Source of the DNA: Litomosoides sigmodontis
Lineage: Eukaryota > Nematoda > Chromadorea > Rhabditida > Onchocercidae
Reading direction: 5' to 3'
Assembly (NCBI GenBank): GCA_963070105.1
Contig: OY718806.1
Location: 6,655,865-6,719,864, forward strand
Length of the DNA stretch: 64,000 nucleotides
This document shows, piece after piece, positions 36,908-51,900 of this stretch (within the stretch, counting starts at the first letter, position 1; the number at the start of each line of letters is the position of its first letter). The notes beneath the pieces are model-generated. The model made no database searches. It was given only the letters and a program-made list of their open reading frames with translations, and was not told the origin of the DNA. A program made the position numbers and the translations under genes.

Positions 36908-39900
36908 AATTGACGAATACTTTATGTGCCTAAAATAATTTTGCGTAATTGATAATAACGGTTGGAAGCATATTATGCGTTACAGCCTGCTTAATTGCCT
37001 CTGTCGATTCGCTGCGGTAAATTTAAAGAAATCAATTTCTAGGAAAAAGAGCTTAGTCGTTTAAGAATCAAAGTAGAAGTTTGAAAAAAATGATCAAAAA
37101 TCCAAACAAAGAAAGGAAGAAAAAATCGAAGGTGTGGGCATAAAATAAAATTTCAGACAGCCACAAAAGCGAGCAAATTCTGATATACCCAATCAGCTAT
37201 TTGGAGTTGACCGAATAGTTTATTAGTTCAAGGAAGTTCAAAATTCAAAATCCACTGCGAAGCAAACACGACAAGCAATTGGCGAAACATGAGTGTTAAA
37301 AGAGAAAATCAAACAAAAATAACTAACTACTGACTTCTCCACTATACCAACCAAAAAATAGAAAAGGGAGAATTTTAGAAGATAAAATTAGAAGGATATC
37401 GTAAATTTCAGCAAAATAAAAGGTGCCATAAGAGGTAATGCAAATTTATCAAAAGAAAGTATGAAAGTAATGCAAGAAAGAAGTACTTCAGTTTAATCAA
37501 AGTTTTTAACACAGCAACAACCATTACGAGGATGTGACAGCTATCCAGTCATGATGAGCTTACAAAGTAAAGTGCTTATGCTACATTCCAAGCTTCCCTC
37601 AGTAGTGGCGGTGTCGTGACACATTATCAATCATCTCTTCCGCTCTAAAAGCAAATCTCCATCCTCATTTGGACACTCTCACTGATTGCCGTAATCTATC
37701 ATCATGAAAATCCTTTATTAACAATATAAGTTGGGGAGTGCAGTAAATCTAACAAGTTTCATGGACGACACTCCATAAATTGCGAATTGAAAGTTATTAT
37801 AGAAAAATCAACCACATTTCCCGATGGCCTCTTTTTCTAAGCAATGATCTATGTGTCTGTGGTATGGAGAGTGAAAATGAAATAAGAAGAGCTTATTCAT
37901 TTCAAAATTAATAGTGAGAGAGAAAGTAAGAGGAATTCACAGTTGTTATTTTAAATAGAAGCACACATTCGTGCGCGAATAATTATGAACGTATGAATGC
38001 ATGAATGCACCAAAGTGAAAACTGCTGCTTAAAAACTGGCTGTTAATGAAAGCATGTGTTGAAGAAGAAGGAATGGATTGTGAGCTTAATGGTGTTCAAC
38101 TAGAGGAATTTGAAAAATGCGAATAATTCTATTTTTTCATTCTACGATTATCTTTATGGAGCACAATCAATTTGGATTCATTGCAAAACTCTAACTTATC
38201 CCTCTTATCATTTGCTATAAACGTGACAAGTCTTGGTTAAAAAGTAACGATTACCATTGCTCAGGATCAGAGAGAGAGGGAGAGGGACAGAGAGAAGTGC
38301 GATTTATGCAAGTGAACATGAAATAATCAGGAACTTCCACGCATCAAAACGCCTCGACTGTCAATTTTTTGGCAAACATTTCCACAGATCGGTCAATGCA
38401 AATTGCAATAAATGGAATTTGTACGTCGCCGGTAATTCAATTAACAAACAAAATTTCAAGAAATGAAAAGGAGAAAATATGAAATGGTTGAGTGGGATGC
38501 CAAGAAATGACCACAAGTTCAACAAATACTGGTTAATTAATGAATTATTTCAAATTGGTTCTAATTTTTTAAGCATTTACTAGGTACCATATCCTACTAC
38601 CGATAAATTCTACATCAATAGAATGAATTTATCATCTTCCATGACCAGTGAGTTTGTTTGATATGCCAGTGAATAATAATTTGAAGCACTTCACGCCAAA
38701 TGAATCGGCTATCAAGGTCAAAGTGGTGAAGTCGTATACTTGCAAGAGTGAATCATACTGAAATCGATCCTTTGGGCTACCAGTCTCCGTCTCACTCATT
38801 CCTGTTAAACACGGCGGAAATGGAACCGAAAGATTTTCCTTTTGTTCTTGTAAATTTCATCTGCGTGCAAATAAACTTCCTCAGAGTGCACTACTACTGG
38901 TTGGTCAATTGAAAGAGAACAGAAACATTTTCACAGTGCTACCTCCGATTTAGTTTCGAAACTTGTAAAAGTTCCTTTAAATGATCAAATGATAAAATGT
39001 GATAAGTGACAGCACACGCAATATAAGCATGTCACCACAATCATACAAAACTACTAATCAAATGATTGAAGTCTCCTGAACTTCTCAGCAATAATGATTT
39101 ACAATCAAACAGTAGAAAACGTGCCGTGTGTGTCTGTGGGTGTGTGTGTGTGTGTGTGTGTTTGTATGTGTGCTTGCGAGCGTGTGTTTACGCGCTGCAG
39201 GTGCACGTGAAAGGTGCCCGGTGATAGGAGCGGGATGGACGATATAGCGCCGATATGCTGCTGATGATTCATTGATGAACAAAGACAACGACGTTAATGT
39301 TATCCAAAAAGGAGGATGGGATGGGTAAGGTTATCATCAATAAGGGGGCGAACGAATATTTTTGAGTTTGTCTTCATTTCTTTTTGTAAGCTTGCACGAT
39401 TAGCGGAACGAGCAGATAAGCTCTGGTAGAGTGAGGGATGGAAGGAATGTTATGATTTCCCCCGGTCGTATTGGTGAAGCTCGCGCTAACACTCGATGTT
39501 TCCACTTGTAAATTGATTTTCTGCCTGCACTTCGAAGATATCAGTCCGCCAGTGCGAAAATTTTCAAAAGTCGAGCTTTATACAAATAAGGTACGATTCG
39601 CTCACATGGCATAATTCTTGAACCACCTACCTATTCAACTTTCTATTTAGCTGTTACCCAATCTACCACGTATAATTAGTTTGTTAACGGAATATACGTT
39701 TTCTCGCTTGACCACATAATTACTGCAATAGCTCCTGATCACTGCCGTTTCCGGTAACATTTTACTGTTCGGACCTCGCGCTGCAACAGCAAGCTCTTGC
39801 GCTACCACCGTGCATCTAAATATAATGTTTGCAAAATATTGCTGAATATGAATATTTGCCATTGAGACCTTTACACAGATCAAATTAAACCTAATTGCCC

Positions 39901-42900
39901 AGAAGCATGCTTCATAACCTCCAATGAGTACGGTTACTTAACCTCTAATGACTTTGACCCTTAAAATACTCTTGAAGAATTGATCCTCTATTATCACTTT
40001 ACCCTTTAAAGTCCTTTTTGCTAGGAAATTTGTCAAACGTTTTCCAACACACTGTATATCATTTTTACTGATCATGGTTTCATGGTTTTAAAACTGTGAA
40101 CAATAAATTAATTATAAGTATATATTAAAGATAATTTTGGGTAGTCGACAAATTCAGATTTATTCACGGCACAGTCATATTGGCAGATCATCATCATTTG
40201 GATATCGTTACCTCATATTAACCTCGCAAAAATCAAAAACTTTTCGACAAAAAGTTTGAAAATGCAATTTCGCTCACTTGCACAGAGTTCCAAAGTGCAT
40301 TCAGCAGGAAAATCTGCCCTGATGACATTTGTGTAAATCAAAATTTGACGAGATTTGCTTCATCGTAATGACTTTTTAGTAACTGTGTTAAGCGAAAATT
40401 TTGCATGTAAGCGTAAGTTGCACCAACATGTGAACATTTATGATCCAAAAAAACTTATTGAGAGTTGTAGTCATTTGCGCTCCATGAAGTCGTGACCCTC
40501 TTGCTACCAATGATTCTCATTTGCAACGTGTAATTTACTATGGAGAAACAAATGCCCTAATTGCTGTACAACCATCACTTAATCTCTCCAAAGTTCTATA
40601 AAAGTAAACGTACAGAAGGAAAGAAAATATATTTCCAAAGCCTATATGTTGGTCCACTCTCTTTGTTTTTTGAAAATAATACTAAAATATGAGTTATAAA
40701 GACTTGATGATATGTTTTAAATTAAAATATCTCAAATAATTTTCAAATTTACTTATTACATGGATGAATGCAGCAGGTTCAGTAGCTCAAACATTACCAC
40801 TACTACAAGACGTTAAGAAAGGTAGGTGGTATGTAGTAAATTGATATTCAGAATTACGAACAAAAATCAAGGTAGAACAGGACTTTGCTGCTGCCTATTG
40901 GAAACAAAGATAAGCAGGTAATGGTGGAACAGGTAAGTTATCAAGAGTAGCACGCCAATTGTGCAATGCGAAGAGCGGTCATCGTTGCAGGACTGAAAAT
41001 GGGGAAAGAAGGCACCTGATAAAAATGAGAATAAGAAACAGCGTATGCTTTAAGTACGATTACGATCTTCCGAAGTTATTAATTGGTTAACCTAAATAAA
41101 AATTACGGAGTAAAGCAAGCGCAGGAGAATGCCACATGCCTCTGCTTTTTAAAAGAATTAAACACGGTTCTCAGGATTGTTGCTTGGCTATTCTTATTAC
41201 TTCCTTAACTTGCCGTTTTACAGAATGAACGAATCACTTCCAATCGCCCAAATTAAATCATATGCCCTGCTAATTTTAAACTCTTTAATTCTTGTTTTAA
41301 GGGAAAATTTTAACATGAAATTATTCCGGACTTTTCACAATAATTCGGTATAACAGATTGATGTGCTTGTGCATTGCACATAGATGGACTGATGATCAAC
41401 AGAAGGATTCCATCTATTTAAATGAATTCATATGTTCCTCTGTTGTAGGTACGTTTGGGAAAATTTTGAAGAATCTCGAATTTGCTATAAGCCTCTGAGT
41501 TCTAGAAGAATGAAACGCGGTTGTCAGAAACACGGTTGGGAAAATTATTTTGAAGGATCTCGAATTTCGTAACTTTAGTAAGTTAAAGACTGGCTCCAAA
41601 TGAAAGTAGAACTGAATGTTTTTGAGATGAATTAAAGTCAACTGTGTTTTTCAATTAAACGATAAAAGTAAAGTTCATGTGCGCTCAATTCTTACTATAA
41701 CTACCGAAATCGAAGAAAAGTTTAATGAGCAGCAAGTTCTAGTATATTCCATGGCTGGATAATCTGACGTCTGGGTCTCGAGACTTTGCAACAGTAAGAT
41801 GCTAGCACTTCAATGAAAATAAAACAAGAAATGTTCGGTGAGAAAGTCAAAGCGAGGTGATGCTGGAAATGTCTGGTAACTTGAACACCGGAATAGTTGG
41901 ATGATCTTCATACGAGACCCCCCAACAATTAAGAACTCTCTCCATACATCTCTCCGCCTAACGATGGTTGATCTAAAAAGTTCGTCATCCAAAATGATAA
42001 ACATATTACGATTGTCCCACTACAGTTTGCATTTTAACGTGAAATACAATTTCGAAAGCCATTTACTTTTCTGGATATTTTATATTCGAACTCTTTTAAA
42101 AGCCAACTCTTCATTATTGTCTTCCGATTACCACTCGCCACTGGGCAGTCACTAATTACCTCTTATCACTCATTACAATTGCTCTTTACTACGATCACAC
42201 AATTTGTATCCACTTCAAGTGCGGGTTGCTTTACCCACAGTTATAGCTAGGAACTGACTGTCAGCGTCTCACATCGTTGAAGATGGAACATCGAATCGAC
42301 GACGATTGGTGGTGTCGACGATTGGTATTGCTCGTGGGAACGATGGTGACGGGTCACTGCCACGAGTGGTAGTGCAGGTCGGCAGTTCGCTGTCATTGGT
42401 CCGCTTGGTTTTGCCCAGCACTTGCCCACCAAAACTCATCTTTTACATGTCGCCTCTCCAGATCTTCCCGGTGGATACGGAGCGGCAGCAGCCACTACTG
42501 ACCGTTTCCTCGCTGCAACCAGCCGTACATGGCGGCTGCTCACATCCCTCATTGCACCACTCTTCCTTCTTTCTTTTCGTTTCATTCGCTCAAAAATTAC
42601 AAGTGAATAGGTAAAGATGAAAGAGAAATGTATTGACAGCGAAAGGTCATGTCAGGTAAAACATTTCATGAGCTTGTAGGTGACAGGGACTTGTAGCGAA
42701 ACCGATGTTAAATTATTCAAACTTACATCTTCTACGAATTTTACCAATACTTCACACAATTGTATAAAACTATCACGTTTGAAGAAATAAAAGACAATCC
42801 AATCACTATTCGTTATTGAATGAGTAAGGTATGATTTATGGAGTCCACCTCTTAACATATTTATATTGCTTGCAATATCAAAACTTAATTGACATTTCCG

Positions 42901-45900
42901 TCTTTGTCTTAATTTTTGTTAACCAACAGCTTTTGAATAATAAAATGTTCCATTCCTGGAATGTAAAATTGCTGTTGCTGCTAGGAGTGTGAAATTTTAG
43001 CGTACCTATGTACATTGGTATTGTCATTCATTGTTTCTAGCACTAAAGAGTCGTTAGAGTCTCTGAAGGAACAGTTAGGATGGACAGTTAAAGGAGGAAA
43101 TTCGTTCAAAGGAATGTGTCGCATGATTATTAGGCGCTCATACGGTAAGCCGTTCATTGTGTGAATGCAATGAATTGGGACGAAATTCCTCTGGCAAGAT
43201 TCACGCTTTTTGCGTTTTTTTTCGTAGTATAACTAGTTCGAGCATCACTAGCTGATAGCTTCTTGATAAGTTACAGAACATGGAGAATGGGGAAAAGTAA
43301 GATTCCAGGACAGGAAACAAGCAGTAGAATTGTAATTGTACGGCGTGTCGCATCTACCAACTAATCTATCGAGTACTACCTGTCGGACGTTCCTCATGAT
43401 TCTGCTATGTGACACTTGTCTTACTGACAAATTATACTTGAAATCATTCCTTTCCGTTCCTGTAAGCGTTTAGTGCAACAAATTAAATTTCAGTACTACA
43501 CAAAAAGCATTTTAATTTGAGTGTCATAGAAAACATGTTTTGTTTTAGAAAGCATGTTCCATTGAGTAGCGCTGATAGGTCCTAGTGAAGAGCAGATTGA
43601 TAATAGACGAAAACGTGTGTATGATCAAATTCGACTAAATTACTGACAATGGTGATGTGGTGGTGGTGGCGATTCTGACGACATCACTAATAGCATCATC
43701 AACTGCACAATTATTCATGTGGCGGTGCTACATGAAAGTTTTGAAATACCAAGTTACTATGTAACTATTGCTAATACTACTACTAATCAATAACAATGAA
43801 TACTAATTGCTAGTAATCGATGATTGTAATAATGTATTTTTTATCATACAGGGTGCTTCTTATAATGTTAGTTTGTTTTATCTAACCTACTTATCCGTCC
43901 ATCTATTCATGACTACTGATCCATCCGTCTTCCCAACAATCTGCTAATACAATAGCATATGATCCAAGAACTGCTTAGTTGTTCGTTTCCACGCTTTCAT
44001 ATTAATGCAATCGTGACCCCTGCGCGCTCTGAAAGTCTTATTTCAGTTTCATCGTTTCTCGGAAAACACCTTCCGTGAATAGTAGTTACTATACTCTTCA
44101 TACCGTGATCAGTTTGGTGCTTCATTTTAACGTTGCTTTTACGTGGCAACGCTTGCATTTTCAAAGTGATCTGATTGGGTCGGCCTGCTGATAACAGATG
44201 CGTACGATGCATAGATGCAACACAGATGCATGCGTGCAAACGCAGGTATGGATAGCTGCTAGGAACACCACGCCTCCATTCACTTCGCATTCCCATAAAA
44301 TCAATCCTTCTGCTCTTCTTCACATTATCATTTGATCCACGTCCCACTTCTCAGCTATTACTCGTCCGCAAATCTCTGTGAAGCGAGCGTTTCTGAGATG
44401 TCCTCAAAACCCTAAACTCTTGTGTTCCTGATGGACGGCAGCTGTGTGAAGTAGCCTAATGATGATCACAGTAATATAGATTGGAGAGGGATACATTGAA
44501 GTTTCTACTCCTGCCAGCACTAGCACTATAGCGGTAGGCGTTTGCGAAGACTGTTAGCTGTTAGCTTGATATACAACAGTACTTGTTAGCTAAGCGCTTG
44601 TTTCCTCATTTATTGCAGAACTGAGAGTTGTGAACGAAGTAAAAATTTCACAATACTTTATTATGCTGTTCGTTGCATCACACGACACATTCCTAAAGCT
44701 AAGCTTGCAATAGGAAGTGTTGATTTGACAGTTGCGAGTGCAAAATTTCAGGAAGCCAAAATATGCAACACTCCACTCTTCTACTGTCCTTCGATTGTGT
44801 GATTTTGTTTGCAAAAGGATTTTATTTGTGCACAATGTGGTGATGATGAAGATTTACGTTTGTGAAGTGAAATTTCACCTTTTTCGTTTTACCCTTTCCC
44901 GCCATTCGACGCTTTCAAACAGCTCTGCTTCTCCAAAGTGCCATGAAGCAGAGTGAGCGCAGAGTGGCTGAATGAATGAATGCGTTACCATCTCTTTTGC
45001 ATGTAGTCACCCTGCGCGCTCCTCACCACCCTTCTTACGGTACATGCTCTTGCGAGCTTATCATCCCTGATTTTATCGATTATCTGAAAGATCTTGTCCA
45101 TCCGTCACTAACCTCCGTCACGGTCGATTACTATTTCAGCGCTGGTGCTGGTGCTGGTGACTCTAACTGCGGATGGATGGATGGATGGATATGTGGCTGA
45201 CATTGCAGTAGGGAAGAGAAGTGAAACGATGAGTTAGGTGCTAGCCGATTCAGGAACCAGGCTTGTAGTAGGAAGTTTACCTTCCTCTCTCTCATTACTA
45301 CTTGAGTAGCCGATCGACTGCTGCCGATTAAACTTATCTCGATAAAAATTCCATTTCTATCCGTTTATTAAACTTAGAATTTAAACTTTTTGAACTCTTG
45401 ACTTACTAAGTTTTGATATAATTTTTTTTCCAATTTTTCATCATTTATGAAGTAGAAATCGGTTGTGTTTATTAGGTATCGTGAATGACTGGACCTATTA
45501 CATCAGCTAATGATTCCTATTTCTATTTTTCGTTTTGGAAATTTGAAACCTTAATGAATTCCTAAAGTTCATTCATTTCTTGCTCCTCATCAAAATACGT
45601 ATTTCGGGAGCAGATTAAACAACCATGTTTTCAAGGTGATTTGTGTTTTCCCAGCAACTCGGTTTGTAATTCGAAAATAAACCTTATTTAGTTTTCATTT
45701 TTTGTAATTCTATCAGATCAGGGCACTGTTCATTAAAAAACACTTTTCTGACTTATGACTTGTTTCTTCATTAGGACTTTATATCAGTAAAGAAGAGAGG
45801 TAAAGCATTTTAATTTTGAAGTTCCATGCTTTTCTATTAGTTTCAGTTATCATGTTTTTTTTCGTTTTCTGCATTATTTTAACTGGGACTGCAGTCTTAA

Positions 45901-45935
45901 AGGCAAAAAATACTCAATTTTTATTGGTATTTAAA
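36908..45935. other. long interval without a convincing gene
   Basis: Contains (GT)n at about 39124-39170, an imperfect direct repeat at 41452/41533 and a (GGAT)n run at 45172-45191. Several stretches (about 39.2-39.8, 42.2-42.6, 44.0-44.4, 44.9-45.3 kb) are less AT-rich and stay open in one or more frames but show no recognised domain. Two minus-strand blocks, about 39817-39702 and 39561-39374, have splice-like ends and are treated as a finding. Regulatory or long-intron sequence is equally possible. Confidence 0.35.
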
Positions 45936-48900
45936 ATGAAGAAGCGATTAAATGTAGAATTAGAAACTAACGAAATTTCTAAAAGGCGTCGTGAAACCAC
46001 AGACACTACTACACATTTTAATCAAAGTGAAATTCCTGAAAGGTAGCAGCTTGAAACACAACGTTACTTTTTCCATTATTCAGTATTTACATTAATTATT
46101 TTGCATGTGTTGGTCAAGATTTGCTTTTATCAAAATATCTACGGCGATAGTTTTTTCCTCTCCTTCCTCACATACGTCTTTCTCATTTTTCTTTTCACGT
46201 GTTAATATGGAGAAATTATTTCAAGAACTATGAGAAGCAGTGCATGTCTGCTCTTCCTATGATCCGTTCAAATGGGGAAGACTGGAAAGTACTATTTTTA
46301 AGCCCTAAGTGGAAAGAATACTACGAGAGAAGTCGCTAGTGCATATGAGGTCACTTGTTATAGCGTTTCAATGATAAGTCTTGAGGCTTTGTAGAAATTT
46401 TACCGGAAATTACACTGAATTTGAAGTTGCATATTCAGCTTGAGCTCTAAAGTGGTACCTTATCTCTTTGTTTTTTGGGATATGGATTTTTGTGAAGTTT
46501 CCGACCGCATTTTTATATTTCCACTCTTAAGCTGTGATAATAAAAAGGAATCCATGTTATTTTCTTGCGTAAGTTTATCCGGGTTTTATCCAAGAAGTTT
46601 GGTCAATTGAAGGACCAAAATTTGCCCGAGGGTGGCATGTTACTTTGTTTACCGAATATTATTTAACTGGGGAGAGCACGTAAACAATCAAAACCTTTTC
46701 ATAAATCGACTTCGAGATTTTGTAGATACCTTTTTTCCATCGTTCACGGACTTGAATGGTAAGAATAATGAATGATAATGCTGGCGTAATTCATATCCCT
46801 TTATCTGGCTTTATTTAATCTGATCAAAATTCATAATATAATAAATTCAGCATTACGGAATACTTGATATCGCAAATTTTTAGGTTTTATACAAATCTGA
46901 ATTTTTTGAATGTTTTACACTTTACAAAATAAATACTTCAATCTGCAGGAATTCCTATAGATTGATTTTCTCGAGAGATGCAAATTTTGGATAGGAAATA
47001 TTTCACAATTAAACCTTGCCAAATCCCTAGGTATCGCAAAACGAGCAAAGACGGTTCAGACTCATTTAACTGTCAAAACTTTCGAAATAGCATTTTAGCT
47101 TATTCTCCACACAATATGAGTAACGCGCTTGCAAAAGAAAACATATCTCTCGCAGAATCAAAGAAATCAAAACGATTAAATTCGTTGTTGGATGTTCTTA
47201 TGGCGAAAGTGATGAAAAATGCTGAAAGTAATGTCTGCGTTAACGGTAATTCAAAACTTGTTGAGTCATTATTGAGAAATTGCGAAATATTTGTGATGCT
47301 AAGACCTATGGCACAGACAGATAGAAGTTAGTTGCTGAAATTGTCTCAAATTTATTGGCATTTTAATAACTTTAGCAACAGTTGGTTTTACAGTTTTGTT
47401 ATGGCATATTACTTTAATATGAAAACTGCTTCAAAGCTTTAAATTTGCAGAAAGTTTACCACACTCAGATTTTGTACCTCAAAAGTTAGGTTCCAGTAAA
47501 AGGAAACCGAAAAAAGTCCATCGAATAATACGAGCACCGACAACGGAGGATGAAACTTTAGAAGATTGTGAGTCACCAAATTGGTTTGGTGAACAAGTAC
47601 GTTTTAAAGCCTTTCAGCACTTGGTTTATTTGTGATTTTGACAAAGTTTCAAGCCAAAATTTTTTCGAGTCCCGAAAATAATGCTTTATGAACGTTTGAT
47701 TCTTAATTTCTTTTTCCCATGAAATGCAGAACAGTTTTGCTGAAAGTGATACTGTCTCCTTAAACGAAATAGTAACTAAATATAGTAAAAAAAAGAAGTG
47801 ATAGCAATCAGTTTTGTGGCATCAGATTCTTCTTTGGTTGAGAATAACAAAAAATTAGCTGGGAGCTAAACTTTATCGTTATTAAAAAAATTATTAATTT
47901 TTCCATTCTCATTAATAAAATTTCTTATTCTACAAAGCGAATTTTGTTACAGATTACTTCTTGATGTTACTTATTTGCAGGTTATTTGTAATTTTTCAAA
48001 CTTATATCCTTCTTTCGCAAATTTAAGTGTTTATCCAGTTGAAGAAATTTTGGAGAATCCGGATGAAATGCTTCATGAAAGTTCGTTTTTAGGCATATGT
48101 CTAACTGATTTTCTATTGTCATTAGTGCTGCATAGCGTTACGGAAGTGTCTGAGGCTTTTGGTTTCAAATTTTTTTTTGATTACTACCAAGCAGTTTCAG
48201 ATAATATTGATTTCAAGGAGACTAATGAAGACAAGGATCATGCACTATCTTTATTGTCTTACTTGCAAAACTACGAATATCATGATGAAATAAAAGGGTG
48301 TGTAAATGACGTGTATCATTTCTCACACCACCCAGTTTTGAGGCAGGAAGTAGAAATCTTGTCGAATTCGTAAAACAGAATCAAGTATAAATCAAAATTT
48401 TTGACACAGGCTAAAAAAATATTACAAATTTCAATTAAATACATCTCATTTCAATGAAATACATTTCATTTCAATGAAATACATTTAATTCATAGCAAAT
48501 GTAATGTTACTGGAATAGTGAGTACTATGGAATTGTCTACATTGGGCTTGCATTCTCATGCACATCATACGGAAGCTACATTGACAACTTTCTCGCAGCA
48601 ACAAGATGGTTAGCTGAATTTTTCAGTTCTGAATTGTTAGAACTGAAACATTTTTAATTATGATGCTAAAGTTCCCTTAAATGACTACTTACTATCAGCC
48701 TTTTCTTAATATTTACACTCCGTTTTCTTTTCGTAGAGTTTTTTTAAGTTGATTTTTTTGTTCTTCAGCGCAGTTCAGAGAATTGTTTTGGTTCTTATAG
48801 TATCAGTAATCAGAATTTTTAGTTCAGAATAGATTTGTGATTTTTTGTTTTTGGAATTAAGTATTTTTGTAGGTGTGATAGTTTGGTCATTTTTGCACAA

Positions 48901-51900
48901 AAATTTGAACATTCTTCTTTATTCTAACGTATATTTTTGAATTTAGAAGCACAATGTGGAAAAGATGGAGAAGAAGCGGATGATGAATGCATTGCATTCA
49001 GTAATCCTATTTCGAGGAAAATTGAGATAGTAATCTCACATCTTATGGAAACTTCAGCGCATGACCTGAATGAACAACAAAAATTGCGCGCGGCGCTGTC
49101 CGAAGTTCGATTTAATTTCTGGCTTTACTACCTCCTATCAGCTTGTTAAGAGGTTTATGAGCTACTTTGCTGCTTAAAGTATTCCATCGCCTAAAATACA
49201 GCGAGTCTTGATTCTATCGTTACTTAGTCATCAACAATAATTATTTTGCACAATTTGTGTAAGTAGAATTTAATAAATTTGTATCAAAGTGGTCGGCCTG
49301 CGCTTTCCGATTGTTTTAGCGCGCTAACTTGTTTGACTGTTTTAACTGTAACATTCACTTAGATGAAACATTAATTGTATTGTCATTGAAGGTTCTGTTG
49401 AGGCACATTCCAATCACAGAAGTTTCTAGCAAATATGGGATAGCTGTTAGTGCGTTTCAACCGTATATTACGAGAGCTCGAGTGCTGCTTGGGCAGTCAC
49501 CTCATCCAACGTCTTCTAATATCAAGGTTATGTATAATATAAAAAAAGACTTCGTTTTATGATGCCTTGGGATAGAAGTTTTGTGGATTGATGTACTTGA
49601 CTACGATGGAGAATGATAACTTTTAGGCCAATATGATTTTAGAAAAAGGTGAGCGCAAGACTGTCAGATGATAATGGACAATATGCAAATGCAGATGAAA
49701 AAGACATTGTCAACAAAAACACCGAACCTTCGCAGAGAGATGTTCATGCTGATGATACAAGTGAGACTTTAAACCCAAAGTTTTCGAACAACTATTGTGA
49801 AAAAGTTCTCGCATAAGCACTCATTTCAAAGTTCAAAGATAAGAAAAGTTAAATGTTCCAAAAATTAACAGAGATTTTAGTAGGACGTTCGGTTTACATC
49901 TCATAATCTATGGAAAATGTGATAATCTATGGAATCACTGTGTAGTGGTGGTTATTATCAGAAATATAACTTATAAGTTATTGCTTCATCAATGATTTTA
50001 GCTTCCGCTACCATTTATCCAAAGGTAACGAAGAGTTTTTAAGAGCACGAAAAACAATGTGATACCGGAAACCTGTTAACAAAATTATACGAATCAAAAA
50101 ATGAAAGCATGCGCTCATTGAGTAGCTCAGTTGTCGAACTTTATAGGAGCAGTGACGAATTTGATGAATGTAGGTCATTTTTATTTTTTTTTAATGTGAA
50201 ATACATGTTATTGTTGTTGATCTTGTTCTACAAACAAAGTTAAAAAGGTAAGAGTTTACGTTTATGATCAAAAAATGAAAATGAATGTAATTCCATATGT
50301 AGTATTATCACTGGTCAGTGCTCTAAGCATTTAAACTACCTGATTTTCAGCTTCGAAAATATCGAGGATTTCAATACCTATACACGACAAACAAGTTGAA
50401 AATATAAGCTCTACAAGTGCTGAAGAAATACCACGAACAAGAAATACTGTCCTATGTACTGAAAGTGGAGGCGTCTGTCGCATTAATGAATATGACGGCT
50501 GTTGGTTCTTACAGAATCTAAGTTTTTGTTCACGTCTTTATACTTTGACCAATTTTGTTGCTGACGTGTGTCTGATAATTTTTCAGTGCCACGTTCGATT
50601 CGAGGCGTAGCAAGGCTTCTATCGAATAAGAAGCTGGGCAAATTAGATATAAAGGAATACACTGGGATGCCAGAAAATTTGGTTGTCAAAATAGACAATG
50701 TAATTTTCTTAATTATGCGAGCAAAAGTTTCCATTAGTAAAACTTTGCAACTTTGCGAGCTTATTTTTTAATTTAAGAGTAAAAATCAATTTGAAAGTAA
50801 AAATCTTTCTTAGGTCTTACGTCAATATAACTTTCATGGCGACCGAGAAAAAATGCGCGACGCAATTTTTGAAGTTTTATATAATTCGAAAACTCTAAGT
50901 GAGGCTAGCAGAGGGAATAATTTGGCTGCGACAACACTAAGTACATATGTTCGACTGGTAAAAGTACTCATCAACATAGAGAAAAATGTAAGCTTTCTCT
51001 TTATTTTTTTAGAAATTCTCGAATACTGGTATTTTTCCAATATTTCTCAACATTTTCTAAGTTTGGATCGATTGTTTTTGAACGTTCTGTGGATTTGTAC
51101 ATTATTGTATTTTTATTTTTTGCAAATCTGTTATTCTTGAGAAATTGGTTTTTGAAAATTTCCTTACGTCCAAATGTATGTTTACAATAACATTTCATTT
51201 GATTCATTTAATGGACGTAGGTGTTTTTTATCCAGTGACAACAAAAAACGATAAGTTACAGAGAAAATGATGCTGGGAAATAACCCCTACTTTCCTTTGT
51301 TTGAAGGGTGCAAATGGATTAATTAACATTTTGAATCTTCCAAAAGTGATCAAAAACCGAAATTACAGAACGACGAGTGTCATGTCGAGTTAGGTGAAAG
51401 GTATTATTTGTGCATGAGGATCTTTGTAATTTTGGCATATACTTTCTGATTTTCTTCAAATATTCGCTTATAGATAGAGTTTCTTATGTGGATAATTTTT
51501 TGTTTATTGTCTTGTAGGGATTTTTGTTTAACCATATTTGTGTCTAAACATGAAAACGAAATTTTTTAAGCGCCTTATGTTTACTCCTTCAAAGTAGGAA
51601 GTACAAATCATGTTTATTAGTGTTTCAAAGGCCATTAAAAGAAGGCGTATTATATCTTCACAATAGTCAAATGAAGCTACATCCTCAGATATCTAGAATT
51701 TTAATACTTTATCAAGTGTACTACCGAACAATACACATTTCGACTGAGAAAAATAACCTTATGTTTCAAGTTGTGTTGGCTTTATTCACTTGCTATAGAT
51801 TTAAAAAAATTTTCAAAAATTACCCATTTTCAACTGATGTTACGTATTTCTATTTTATCGCTATTCTAGATATGTATAGATCCTTAATGGCAGTGTTCAT

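Noticed and set aside
42247..42614. Overlapping ORFs on both strands near 42.3-42.6 kb
   Set aside because: Open on both strands because of base composition; no splice-supported model or domain found.
43997..44347. 116-codon minus-strand ORF
   Set aside because: Begins at GTG, no domain, no convincing splice partners.
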